From assembly GCA_037384225.1 (NCBI GenBank), contig JARROD010000061.1, positions 1-23,127 of the forward strand: a DNA stretch of 23,127 nucleotides, read 5' to 3'. Each line of letters starts with the position of its first letter. Position 1 is the first letter of the stretch. The stretch comes from JARROD01 sp037384225 (lineage in GTDB: Bacteria; Pseudomonadota; Gammaproteobacteria; Pseudomonadales; Cellvibrionaceae). The notes below the pieces were generated by a model, which saw nothing but the letters and a program-made list of their open reading frames with translations, had not been told where the DNA came from and did not search any database. The translations under genes were made by a program, and so were the position numbers. Below are positions 23,050 through 23,127 of this stretch, piece after piece.

Positions 23050-23127
23050 CTATCGGATTTTAGCTTTCGCTTCCCGGCGATAGGCATGCAATAAAGGCTC
23101 GGTGTAACCGTTGGGCTGCGAGCGGCC
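23050..23127 (-). CDS. C-terminal end of a gene resembling malate synthase G (5' part outside window)
   Basis: Only the last 25 codons and the TAG stop (23050-23052) are present. The peptide contains SQPNGYTEPLLHAYRREAKA, which resembles the C-terminus of malate synthase G (GlcB), where NGYTEP-x-LH followed by a basic tail is typical. That enzyme condenses glyoxylate with acetyl-CoA in the glyoxylate shunt. The fragment is short and the match comes from memory, so the identity is tentative. The palindromic half repeat lies 25 nt beyond its stop. Confidence 0.5.
   Translation of the reverse strand, partial: GRSQPNGYTEPLLHAYRREAKAKIR

Overview
The window looks like a chromosomal segment of a free-living, probably marine or environmental gammaproteobacterium. 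The gene families and gene orders (ahcY beside metF and rsmE, and metK with an ArsR/methyltransferase regulator divergent from tkt-epd-pgk-fba) recall Pseudomonadales/Cellvibrionales-type genomes. This is inferred from gene content; no 16S rRNA gene or other phylogenetic marker of that strength is present. No tRNA, rRNA, CRISPR array or complete insertion sequence was seen.

Layout. 1-230: 3' end of a CheW-like (ChpC-type) gene. 230-3300: an accessory-looking stretch with a duplicated HxlR-type regulator, a stand-alone flavodiiron-type metallo-beta-lactamase protein, palindromic repeats and a decayed response-regulator fragment. 3300-6620 (minus strand): a PLP-dependent threonine/serine dehydratase and a large exported trypsin-fold protease with PKD and two PPC domains. 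6810-6985: a 162-bp MITE-like element with terminal inverted repeats and a 7-bp direct repeat at its ends. 7066-8975: a J-domain protein (minus) divergent from a TPR/TonB-C-like protein (plus) whose signal peptide appears to lie in another frame.

8985-14362 (minus strand) is a compact methyl-cycle cluster. It reads ArsR-HTH/methyltransferase regulator -> metK -> ahcY -> metF -> rsmE. MetK makes S-adenosylmethionine, AhcY recycles S-adenosylhomocysteine, MetF supplies methyl-tetrahydrofolate for methionine regeneration, and RsmE is a SAM consumer acting on 16S rRNA. Just upstream of the regulator lies a perfect 8-bp-arm AT-rich palindrome, a good candidate operator for a SahR-like regulator. 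It also lies in the 184-bp divergent region shared with the carbon-metabolism genes.

14547-20143 (plus strand): tkt, epd, pgk (overlapping epd by 19 nt) and class II fba, linking the pentose phosphate pathway, PLP precursor synthesis and glycolysis/gluconeogenesis, closed by a strong intrinsic terminator. Then come an alpha/beta hydrolase, an AraC-family regulator broken by an internal deletion in its DNA-binding domain, about 900 bp of AT-rich non-coding DNA ending in a GC-rich repeat block, and the last 25 codons of a minus-strand gene that resembles malate synthase G.

Most novel-looking signals: the family of small palindromic repeats (two full copies, one half copy, possibly one solo arm), the MITE-like element, the HxlR-duplication/flavodiiron-like/response-regulator remnant neighbourhood, and the two probably broken genes.
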